Assembly (NCBI GenBank): GCA_028280105.1
Contig: JANQML010000094.1
Span: 1-36,118, forward strand
Direction of reading: 5' to 3'
Origin: Desulfobacula sp.
Lineage (GTDB): Bacteria; Desulfobacterota; Desulfobacteria; Desulfobacterales; Desulfobacteraceae
Length of the DNA stretch: 36,118 bases
The notes beneath the pieces are model-generated. The model did no database searches, was not told where the DNA came from, and saw nothing but the letters and a program-made list of their open reading frames with translations. Shown here one piece after another: positions 25,601-34,700 of the stretch (positions are counted from its first letter, which is position 1; every line of letters begins with the position of its first letter). Position numbers and translations under genes: made by a program.

Positions 25601-28600
25601 CCGGTTGCGGATCGACCCGGGCAATTTGTTTTGTGCAGGAAAATGCCGGCGTGATATCTTCGAGAGCTACGTTTATTTCAGCATCGGTTCTGGCAACAAC
25701 AACATGTTCGCCGATATCTTCTGTAACACCAGCGTGTCCGGGAAACGCCACCGTTTCCACAAACCGGTGTTTCATCAGCAGTTTTTTCCAATTCTTAACG
25801 GATAAAAATGGTTCTGCATCCCGTTCATTCCTATCATCAATTGTTGTCAGAAGGGGGCCGAAAACAAGATCAAACTGCGGTGTGTACTTGGTTATTTCCC
25901 TGATTAAAACGACGCCTCCCGGTGCCAGCAACGCCTGGATATGGGACATCGTCTGATCCATATTCCTGGTCGCATGCAGGACATTTGATGCAATGATCAG
26001 GTCAAAGGAGGCATGTTCAAATCCTTGTGGTCCGGGTGGTTTTTCAATATCCAGTATTTCATAAGACATGAAAGGATATGCCTGAAATTTCTTCTCGGCC
26101 TTATTCAGGAACGATGATGAAATGTCCGTAAACGTATACCGGCTTTGCGGATTCAAACCAGGTAAAACCGATCGGGTTGTTGCACCGGTTCCTGCACCAA
26201 TTTCCAGGACCCTTAACGTGTTTCCTTGCGGTATCAATGAAGATATTTCGGTAACAATTTTACGGACGACTGAATTTAAAAAGACCGCCTGGGGACTTTC
26301 CACATATAAGTTTTCAATACGCTCGATGGAACCTCCCGGAAACACGATTTCCCGATGATTTTTAATATTTTTAAGTACTTCTCCAAAGTTTTCGCCGCAG
26401 GCTTGAAGCAGTTCGGCAAGCCCTTGGGGATTCGCTTCCCCGCTATTCAGTTTTTCCAGCGCATTCCGGACCATCTGAGGCGATACCGGTTCAAGATGAT
26501 GGTATTGATTCTTTGTCTTTTGCAGCTGTTTATGGTGAACTAGGGCATTGAGCATCCGCATCAATAATTGCCGGTGCGCCGGTGATATGCCGAATGCATC
26601 AACCAGTTCGTCAGCAGTGAGCATTTGGTCGTCATTGGAAAAAGCCCCGATACGTTTCAGCGCCAGTGAAAAATAAAAAAGGCTTATTGTTTCTACGGTA
26701 TTATCCGCATCTATATTGCTGAGATCATATTGGTCTGAATAGCCGGCAGCGGTCCCGTTGAAATGATCCCAAATCGTTTTACTTAAAAACCGGTCCGTTG
26801 TTGACGTTTTATTGTCAGATGAAACCGACTTCCAATACCTTTTATGATCAAAAGGATAGGTGGGCAAAGATATCCGGTGGGGGGTGATGGTATGATAAAA
26901 TCCCTCCCAGTCAATGGTTGCGCCATGGACATACAATTTTCCTAAGGCAGAAAGGAAAAGCGCGCATTGATCCTTGTCCGCCCAGGAGATGGGCAGGAGA
27001 TAATCGGTTTGCAGTGTATGAGACCCGGAGGCGATATCGGCAAACAGATCATGATCAAACGTCTGTCCCAGGACGTCAAAGGCCACTTTTGGATTGGCCC
27101 CGTCACCGGCATGGCCTTGAAACAGGAGTGAAGACGGTTTTTCCCGGGATGCAGCAGATAATTGCAGATGTAAATCATCTGTGGATGCCCCGATGGCCGC
27201 GAACCTGTACGGAAAGTGTGATCTGCCTGTGTTGGCGGTAAAGCAGATATCTTCCGGCAAAGCATCGGGATTGTTCTCAAGAAAAAGGTAATAGTTGTGA
27301 ATCTGCCGCTTCAAAGCGTCCTGTGTCTTTGCGGACAGGGTCAGCAGATGGAGCGGAAAGTGCGATGTTTGCGCTACCGGGCGATTCGGCGCCTCTTCCA
27401 GGATGACATGTGCATTGGTACCCCCAAAACCAAAGGAACTGACGCCGGCGCGCTTTGGATAGCCATTTGCGTGCCAGGGTGACAATTTGGTATTCACATA
27501 AAACGGAGCGTTCAGAAAATCAATTTTCGGATTGGGCTGTTCATAGTTTAAACTCGGAACCAGGTACCCGTGCTTCAAACATAGTACGGTTTTGATAAAT
27601 CCGGCGATTCCGGCGGCTGTGTCCAGGTGGCCGATATTGGTTTTAACCGAACCGATGGCGCATAATTTTTCACCCTTATTTTTTGTCTTGAAAACTTCGT
27701 TTATCGCCTCGGCCTCTATAGGATCACCGAGAACAGTACCGGTTCCATGTGTTTCAATATAACTGATGGAATCGGTCTCTACCCTGGCAACAGCCTGGGC
27801 TTCCCGAATAACTTTGACCTGCCCCTCAACGCTGGGCGCGGTGTAACCCACTTTATCCGATCCATCGTTATTGACAGCCGATCCGACAATTACAGCACTG
27901 ATATTGTCATTATCTGCAACAGCTTCTTCCAATCTTTTCAAAAGAACAACCCCCACACCGTTTCCCGGGACCATTCCATTGGCTTTGGCATCAAAAACCC
28001 TGCACCGCCCGTCAGGAGACAGCATTAAACCTTCTTGAAAAAGATACCCCTTTTTATGCGGGACAAGAATTGACGCGCCACCGGCGATGGCCATATCGCA
28101 AGCACCATTTAATAAACTGTCACACGCCAGATGCAGCGCCACCAAAGAGGTCGAGCAAGCAGATTGGACCGTTATACTTGGCCCTTTTAAATTGAGCTTA
28201 AAAGATACCCTGGAGGTCAGATAGTCCTTGTCATTCGCTATAAGATGCTGCAAATCAGAGATGGTCCCTGACACCGTATTCGTGCTCAGATTATTTGTTA
28301 AATAAGTACTTATTTTGGAACCGGCAAAAACCCCGATGGAGCTGTCTTCCCGATCTGGAACATAGCCCCCGGTTTCGAGAACTTCCCAGGATAATTCCAA
28401 AAAAAGTCGTTGCTGGGGGTCAATGATTTCCGCTTCCTTTGGAGAATAACCAAAGAAGGATGCATCGAATTTGTCCTCATCTTCTATCACAAATCCTTTT
28501 TTTACATAGTCGGAGTGGTTTAATTCCGTAAAAGGTACACCTGATTCGAGCAGCTCTTTATCGGTAAACTGTGTTACAGATTCGATACCCTTTTTTAAAT

Positions 28601-28682
28601 TTTCCCAGAATTGATCAATATTCCTGGCTCCGGGAAATCGGCAACTCATACCAATGACAGCAATCGAATTTAAATTAGACAT
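19638..28682 (-). CDS. AT-less PKS-NRPS: KS-(AT scar)-MT-DH-KR-ACP-Cy-A(Cys)-PCP
   Basis: 3014 residues from ATG 28682 (AGGA upstream; TTG 28700 possible). KS 4-430 with C176, H312, H352. A KS-AT linker is followed by only about 30 residues of AT start (near PKVAFDVLGQ) and then the post-AT linker (LPTYPFDHKRYW), with no GHSxGE. C-methyltransferase about 635-1000 (EIGAGTG 827-833). DH about 1035-1315 with H1065 in HRVFGEIVLP and D1226. KR about 1325-1775 with GGFGGMG (1564-1570), S1692, Y1705. ACP S1869. Heterocyclization domain about 1935-2375 with DxxxxDxxS (D2069, D2074, S2077), PVVFTS and SQTPQVW. Adenylation about 2395-2895 whose pocket residues read DLYNLSLIWK (cysteine). PCP S2941. A basic tail ends the protein. 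It should add one C-methylated enoyl unit and one thiazoline, using a trans-acting AT. It starts 27 bases after the first module gene. Confidence 0.92.
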   Translation of the reverse strand: MSNLNSIAVIGMSCRFPGARNIDQFWENLKKGIESVTQFTDKELLESGVPFTELNHSDYVKKGFVIEDEDKFDASFFGYSPKEAEIIDPQQRLFLELSWEVLETGGYVPDREDSSIGVFAGSKISTYLTNNLSTNTVSGTISDLQHLIANDKDYLTSRVSFKLNLKGPSITVQSACSTSLVALHLACDSLLNGACDMAIAGGASILVPHKKGYLFQEGLMLSPDGRCRVFDAKANGMVPGNGVGVVLLKRLEEAVADNDNISAVIVGSAVNNDGSDKVGYTAPSVEGQVKVIREAQAVARVETDSISYIETHGTGTVLGDPIEAEAINEVFKTKNKGEKLCAIGSVKTNIGHLDTAAGIAGFIKTVLCLKHGYLVPSLNYEQPNPKIDFLNAPFYVNTKLSPWHANGYPKRAGVSSFGFGGTNAHVILEEAPNRPVAQTSHFPLHLLTLSAKTQDALKRQIHNYYLFLENNPDALPEDICFTANTGRSHFPYRFAAIGASTDDLHLQLSAASREKPSSLLFQGHAGDGANPKVAFDVLGQTFDHDLFADIASGSHTLQTDYLLPISWADKDQCALFLSALGKLYVHGATIDWEGFYHTITPHRISLPTYPFDHKRYWKSVSSDNKTSTTDRFLSKTIWDHFNGTAAGYSDQYDLSNIDADNTVETISLFYFSLALKRIGAFSNDDQMLTADELVDAFGISPAHRQLLMRMLNALVHHKQLQKTKNQYHHLEPVSPQMVRNALEKLNSGEANPQGLAELLQACGENFGEVLKNIKNHREIVFPGGSIERIENLYVESPQAVFLNSVVRKIVTEISSLIPQGNTLRVLEIGAGTGATTRSVLPGLNPQSRYTFTDISSSFLNKAEKKFQAYPFMSYEILDIEKPPGPQGFEHASFDLIIASNVLHATRNMDQTMSHIQALLAPGGVVLIREITKYTPQFDLVFGPLLTTIDDRNERDAEPFLSVKNWKKLLMKHRFVETVAFPGHAGVTEDIGEHVVVARTDAEINVALEDITPAFSCTKQIARVDPQPDYHTDGHHLLGQLFYGPSGITHQNKISLSSLPPSLRDHRVFGEIVLPGGYFFEMALVAGKTQFQDTPVLNNVMMHEALSIDAGESPITVQTILSQEKPGTFSCEIYSTPESKPIQPTHWKLHFSGILQRHPDALSGPGKTLAEIQHRCTKSIEPEDHIPVNALVHDMKLGKNEVIGQITFPETIVRDAMGHAMPPAFLDPCLHMWSEILRNTLEHDDGDISYLPVAVDQVCYFSKAPATLLCHVVLRDLADKNNLTGNITLYDMAGEVIAQITGLHMRPVTQKTIWEKRYKKISYELLWQAYPEYKTRAPDMTRPGCWLLLADKSGVAEKLSHEIQKSDDEDIVVFEKKNQDHSTVWTVSEFETLIKNEITPRPMPCKGIVFMWALDAPDTDGLDSDSVKRITRSNYLNLLHLLRANIASGLEAPRLCVVTRNTQLVTPDDHVACVTNSVFWGLGKVIANEHPEIQNVCIDLDSQQAANEGETLWHHLQLKDDEHEIALRDNRKLVSRFVRTTSRDNESTGPGSTIFNSDGTYIITGGFGGMGIETAKWLANNKVTGIVLLGRHSPSASALESIREIRDAGVEVRSRQVDIGDPESLSNALHDIRTSMPAIKGVFHLAGVLGEGDILRQDVKEMEPVMAPKMEGAWNLHLLTKNDPLDHFVMFSSITSLWGGHGLGAYSASNMFLDILASYRKQNGLPVLNINWGAFSEKGMIAEDYSGAKLRAKAGIDSFTPQEALAHLFLAMGLKHHHICLANIHWPDVFNHGFMANNRLFDRLAAEATIPGTVSAHKDSDVLSRIRMSPLNETYGILEEFLKERVSETLRIDKTSLASDTDLLQMGMDSLIFLELSQSLGKELEVKITPHTLFKEPTIKGLTNNILEIIRNEKDQGATGDVTEYFVLQTDPENRFEPFELTDIQQAYWVGRQGVMGMGKIACHTYYEVDMDNLDMDRYARAWNTLIKRHEMLRVIVLPYGRQQVLEKVPEYKIDISDFTRQNSESVNSQLISLRERMSHQIFQTDEWPLFELHVSLLNEKTSRVHMSLDLLFADAHSIRLIFHELYAFYKDPALQPDQPDISFRDYVISEKEFRESVLYKTAKTYWCDRLETLPKAPQLPTSQELQDVDNPYFTRRIQRLEGKKWAGLKKQASRIGITPAGLLLSVYAKTLSQWSKTNQFSINLTVFNRLAIHPRINEIIGDFTSVMFLEIDDSQPLSFEAFARQIQDQLWRDMEHRFYSGVQFLRELAQTRTDSSMDIMPVVFTSNLTTDTSSGEENKFSFADKAVYGISQTPQVWMDLQVAETNGQLIILFDAVEDLFPQGMLDDMFAAYVRLLDILSADEDAWDQASFRLLPDYQMQKRSDVNSTKSNLSESLLDELFQKQALKDPDHVAVVTSDSSVTYGQLSVFSDNLGDLLQRNGAEPNTLVAVVMEKGWEQVAAVLGILKSGAAYLPINPAVPTERLKHLLKDGEVRFVLTQPWLAQDLEWPDDVKRFSVTMHDHTRQDAVSGQIIRSPGDLAYVIYTSGSTGLPKGVMIDHKGAVNTILDINHRFHVTRKDRVFALSNLNFDLSVYDIFGILAAGGTIVIPDNALRKDPGHWLSLIKENRVTIWNSVPALMQMLVEYTLGKDETNPDLLRLVLLSGDWISLDLPDKIRERFNPAEIIGLGGATEASIWSILYPIHSVAPDWTSIPYGQPMTNQNFYVLNEDMEPCPDWVPGQLYIGGNGLAKGYWRDGEKTDASFIQHPKTGISLYRTGDLGRFLPDGNIEFLGREDQQVKINGYRIELGEIEAAMEQYPGVESAVVNVTSDLDKKQRIVAYVVLNSELEFSMNDLEQFIGKKLPAYMVPGAIIELKTMPLTPNGKIDRKNLPLPDAVENSGTSEYYPPENELESQLVETIRKILQVKRISTRDPFMNIGANSLDMVKIQNALVKELNVDISVVDIFEHASVQSLSRFISGKTEEQKRPLQVQGKVFARKKAAMRRRKKTESVLKN
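20252..27031. repeat. Tandem module duplication, downstream copy
   Basis: This segment of the second PKS-NRPS gene matches 29333-36118 almost continuously at DNA level with an offset of 9081-9087 bases. It spans from the adenylation hinge (A8 region) back through Cy, ACP, KR, DH and MT to the AT scar. On the low-coordinate side the match stops abruptly at about 20252. The high-coordinate end cannot be fixed because the other copy leaves the window. Confidence 0.85.
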
Positions 28683-28709
28683 GTTTTGAATTCCTAACAA
28701 ATATAATAT

Positions 28710-31700
28710 TTATGAAGTTTTTGCTGCATCCCGACGCGTGGTCTGATGCCTGTTTTGTCGCATCTTCAGTCGAAGTTCGCCCCTTTGTCCTGCAATGTCA
28801 GCATCCTCGGATGTTTCGTTTTTTGAATCAATAAATTGAGAAAGCGAGTAAATCGTCGGATATTTAAAAATATCTACGACTTTTACCCGGTTATTAAAAA
28901 TTTCCCTGAGGTTGTTTTGCAGTCGTACAAGATGCATGGAGGTCGCTCCAATATCAAAGAAAAGAGATTTTGTACTGATTTTTTCAAGACCCAGTTGTTT
29001 TTCCAGTACGTTGGATACCATCTGTTCGGTGGCTGTTTTTGGGGACACATAGTCGGTATCATCAATGGGAAATCTTTTCTTCTTGTGCGCCGATAGGCTT
29101 TTTCGGTCAATCTTCCCATTTGCGGTGGTTGGAAAATGATCGTGGAAACAATACAAATCAGGGATCATGTATTGGGGCAGTGTTTGACTCAGTCTTTCTT
29201 TCAGGTCTTTGTCCGTAACCCTGCAACCGGGCTCGGTAATGACATGCCCGGCAAGATATTTGTTCTCTTCCCGGTCTGCCACGGAAACGACAACAGCATC
29301 CGCGATTCCGTCTATCTGTCTTAACCCGTACTCAATTTCCCCCAGTTCGATCCTGTACCCGTTGATTTTGACCTGCTGGTCCTCCCTTCCCAAAAATTCG
29401 ATATTGCCATCCGGCAGGAACCTGCCCAAATCACCGGTCCGATAGAGGGGGATACCCGTTTTGGGATCTTGTATGAAACTTGCTTTGGTTTTTTCCTCAT
29501 CCCGCCAATACCCTCTGGCAAGTCCGGTTCCGCCAATGTGAAGCTGGCCGGGTACCCAGTCCGGGCAGGGTGCCATATTATCGTCTAACACATAAAAGTT
29601 CTGGTTGGCCATGGGCCGACCATAGGGGATGCTGTTCCAATTCACATCAACCGTCTTGACGGGATACAGGATGGACCAGATGGATGCTTCGGTGGCACCG
29701 CCCAGGCTGATTATCTCTGCCGGGTCAAATTGATTTCTGATTTTATCCGGCAGGCCAAGGGGGATCCAGTCACCGCTGAGGAGAACCAACCGAAGGGTGT
29801 CAATGTGGAATTCATCCCTGCCTGAGACGTATTCCACCAGCATCTGCATCAATGCGGGTACGGAATTCCAGACGGTTACGTGTTTCTCCTTTATCATGGA
29901 TAACCAATGGCCCGGATCTTTGCGCAACGCATCATCCGGCATGACAATGGTGCCACCCGCAGTCAAAGTTCCGAAAATATCGTATACGGAAAGGTCAAAA
30001 TTCAGGTTTGACAGGGCAAAGATATTATCATTCCGGGTCACATGGAAACAGCTGTTGATATCCAGGATTGTGTTAACCGCACCTTGGTGGTCAATCATAA
30101 CCCCTTTGGGAAGTCCTGTGGAACCGGAGGTATAAATGACATAGGCCAGATCTTCGGGCGATTGTCCGGTTGGATCGGGGACTGCATCCGGACGGCTGTT
30201 GTCATGCATATCAACGACAAACCTGCCGACATTGTCAGGCCACTCCAAATCCTGGTCCAGCCCGGGCTGGGTCAATACCAACCTGACGTCACCATGCTTG
30301 AGAAGATGCCGAAGTCTCTCACCAGGCACATCGGGATCCACCGGTAGATAAGCAGCCCCGGATTTTAAAATCCCCAGGACTGCCGCAACCTGTTCCCACC
30401 CTTTTTCCATGACAACGGCAACCAAGGTATTTTGTTCCGCTCCATTTTGCTGCAACTGATATCCAAGTTGATTTGATAACCGAGATAATTGCCCATAGGT
30501 GACGGAACAATCGGAAGTTGCCACAGCTATATGATCCGGATACGCCAGTGCCTGTTTTTCAAACAACTCATGGAGCAGGAATCCTGATATATCGGAAGTT
30601 GTTGCATTGACCTCTGTTCTTTTTTGAATCTGGTAATCCGGGAGAAGGCGGAACGTTGTCCTGGACCAGGTTTTCTCATCCGTGGAAAGGATATCCAGTA
30701 ATGTGCCATAAGCGGCAAACATGTCATCCAGCATCCTTTGGGGGAAAAGGTCTTCCACAGCGTCTAAAAATACGACGAGTTCCCCATTGGTTTCGGCAAC
30801 CTGGAGATCTATCCAGACCTGGGGCGTCTGGCTGATGCCATAAACCGCCTTGTCAACCAGTGAAAATATATTCTCCTCTCCGGGGGATGTGTCTCTGGGG
30901 GATGTATCTCCGGTGAGATTGCTTGTAAAGACAACCGGCATAATTTCCATTGAAGGATTGGCCCGGGCCTGGGCGAGTTCCCGGAGGAATTCTACCCCGC
31001 TGAAGAAGCGGTGTTCCATATCCCGCCATAATTGATTCTGTACCTGTGCTGTAAATTCATTAAATGAGAGATGTTGTGAATCATCAACCTCAAGAAACAT
31101 CACGGAAGTGAAATCTCCTATGATGTCATTAATCCGGGGATGTACTGCCAGCCGGTTGAATACAGTCAAGTTGATGGAGAACCGGTTTGTCCTGCTCCAT
31201 TGAGATAGAATTTTTGCATATACGGATAGCAATAATCCGGCCGGAGTTATACCGGTGCGGGATGCATGCTGTTTTAGCCCGGCCCACTTCTTTACCCCTA
31301 TTGTTCGAATCCTTCTTTTAAAGTACGGATTGTCAATATCCTGGAGCTGCTTGATGATCGGCAATTCCGGTGCTTTGGGCAGGGTTTCAAGTCTGTTGCA
31401 CCAATATGTTTTTGCCGCGTTATAGAGAACGGATTCCCTGAATTTTCTTTCATTGATGATATAGTCACGGAACGAGATATCAGGTGTGTCCGGTGCCGAT
31501 TCCGGATCATTATAAAACGTATGCAATTCGTAGAATATCCGCCTGATGCTGTGGGCATCTGCAAACAGGAGATCCAGGCTCATATGAACACGGCTTGTCT
31601 TTTCATTCAGCAATGATACGTTTACCTCGAAAAGCGGCCATTTATCCGTTTGAAATATCTGGTGTGACATCCTTTCCCGTATGGATGCCAATTGGGAATT

Positions 31701-34700
31701 AACAGTATCCGAATCCTGCCCGGTGAAGTCTATAATATCAATTTCAAATTCAGGCACCTTTTCCAAAATTTGCTGCCGGCCATCCGCCAGGAAAATAACA
31801 CGCAGCATTTCATGGCGGTTTATCAACCTATTCCAGGCGTGGGAGTAACGAGCCATATCCAAATCGCCTATATCCAACTCATAATAGGTATGGCAGGCTA
31901 TTTTTCCCATGCCCATAACCCCATGTCTGCCCACCCAGTATGCCTGCTGAATATCCGTAAGTTCAAAGGGTTCAAACCTGTTTTCAGGGTCTGTTTGCAG
32001 GGTAAAATATTTTGTCACATCCCCTTTTGTTCCCGTGTCGTTTTCTTTTCCGATCATTTCCAGGATATTGTTGGTCAGGCCCTTGATTGTCGGCTCTTTG
32101 AAAAGAGTGTGGGGGGGAATCTGTATCTCAAGTTCCTTGCCCAGCGATTGTGACAATTCAAGGAAAATCAAGGAATCCATTCCCGTCTGGATAAGATCCG
32201 TATGCGCGGCAAGATCTGTTTTTGCAATCCGGAGTATCTCAGATACCTTTTGTTTCAGGAAGTTTTCCAACAGGCCATGCTGCTCGTTCAATGGCGATAC
32301 AGTAAAGCGTGACAGAAAATCTGAACCTTTATTGGCAGGTACTGTTTCCGGAACTGTTGTTTCTAAAGCCAAGAGGGCAAACAATTTGTTGTTGCCCATG
32401 AATCCGCTGCTGAAAAATTCGGACCAGCGAATTTTGGCAAGGCAGATGTGGTGATTTTTTAGCCCCATAGCGGTGAAAAGGTGTGCCAGGGCTTCCTGGG
32501 GGGTAAAGGTATCAATGCCTGCTTTAGCTCTTAGCTTTGCACCTGCTTCATCCTGTGCAATCATGCCCTTTTCGGAAAAAGCGCCCCAGTTTATACTTAA
32601 GGCAGGCAATCCATGCGCTTTTCTATGGGACGCTAAAATATCCAGGAACATATTTGAAGCACTGTAGGCGCCAAGCCCGTGGCCGCCCCATAGCGATGTG
32701 ATTGAGGAGAACATTACAAAATGGTCAAGGGGATCGTTCAATGTCAAGCAGTGCAGATGCCATGCACCTTCCATCTTAGGCACCATGACCGGTTCCATAT
32801 CTTTGACATCCTGCCGAATGATATTGCCTTCGCCTAAAACACCTGCAAGATGGAAAACGCCTTTTATGGCCGGCATTGATGTCCTGATGTCATGCAATGC
32901 GTTTGCTAAAGATTCCCGATCACCGATATTTACCTCCCTGCATAGTACTTCAACACCGGCATCCCGGATTTCCTGTATTGATTCAAGTGCGGATGCAGAT
33001 GGAGAATGCCTGCCGAGTAAAACAATGCCGGCTGCATTATTTTTTGCCAGCCATCTGGCGGTTTCAATACCCATACCGCCGAAACCACCGGTTATTATAT
33101 AGGTCGCATCAGAATTGAATATGGACGAATCATTATCCGGATATTCCCTGTCTATGGATGGGGTCCGTACCAGTCTGCTCACCAGTTTTTGGCTGTCCCG
33201 AAACGCTATTTCATGTTCATCGTCTATGAGCTGCAGGTGATGCCATAGTAATTTCCCTTCATTTGCCGTTCCTTGGGAATCAAGGTCGATACAGACATTA
33301 TGCATCTCAGGGTGCTCATGAAGAATCACTTTTCCCACCCCCCAGAAAATGGCATTCGTGACGCAGGCCGCACGGTCTCCAGGGGTCACAAGTTGTGTGT
33401 TTCGGGTCACAATGTATAATCCGGGTGCTTCAAGTCCTGATGAAATATTTGCCCTGAGAAGATGAAGAAGGGTCAAATAATTTGATCTTGTAATTTGCCG
33501 GATTGAATCAGAAGCCGGTTCATCAGTATCAGGGGCATCCAGAGGCCACATAAATACGATACCTTTGCATGGCATTGATCTGGAGATGATTTCATTTCTA
33601 AACAGGTCCTCAAATTCTGATACGGTCCATACCTTTGAATGGTTTTGATTTTTTTTCGCAAAAACAACAATATCCTCATCCTCCGACGCTTGGATTTCCC
33701 GGGATAATTTTTCTGCGACACCGCTTTTATCTGCCAGCAGAAGCCAGCAACCGGGTTGGGCCGCATCAGGTTCGGGTATTTTTTGATCCGGGTATGCCTG
33801 CCAGCAAACTTCATAGCTTATTTTTTTATATCGGTTCTCCCAAATCGTCTTCAACGTTACAGGCCTCATATGCAGTCCTGTAATTTCAGCAACGATCTCA
33901 CCGGTCATGCTGTACAAATGGATGTTGCCCATCAGGTTGTTTTTATCCGCCAGATCCCGTAACACCACATGACACCGGAGTTGTTCAGGGGCTTTGGAAA
34001 AATAGCAGATCTGATCCACCGCCACAGGCAAATAGGAAGTATCCCCATCATCATGGTCCAAAGTGTTGTCCAGTATGGCCGACCACATGAGCAGACAGGG
34101 ATCAAGAAATGCCGGTGGCATGGAAAAGTCCATTGTCTCCCGGATAATCGTTTCAGGAAAAGTAATCTGGCCGATGGCTTCATGTTTCCCCAGCTTCACA
34201 TCATGGACAACTGCGTTTACAGGTATATGATCTCCCGGCTCTATGGATTTGATGCACCTCTTTTCAATCTCGGCCAATTTTATTCCGGATCCGGACAGGG
34301 CGTCGGGATGCCTTTCAAGGGTTCCTGAAAAATGGCGCTTCCAATGCTTTGGCTGCATCGGCTTTGATTCGGGCGTACTGTATATTTCGCATGAGAATTT
34401 ACCCGGTTTCTCCTGGGAAAGAATTGTCTGCACCGTGATGGGGGAATCATCCGATTCAAAGACCAATGCCTCATGCATCATAACATTTTTCAATACAGGT
34501 GTTTGCTGAAGACATTTTTTGCCGGCTGACAAAGCCATTTCAAAAAAATATCCGCCCGGCAGCACAATTTCTTCGAATATACGATGATCTCTTAAGGAAG
34601 GCGGCAGGCTGGATAATGAGACCTGATTCCGATGGGTTATCCCCGAAGGAACGTAAAACAATTGACCTAAAAGCGGGTGATCCTCTGTACTACCGATACT

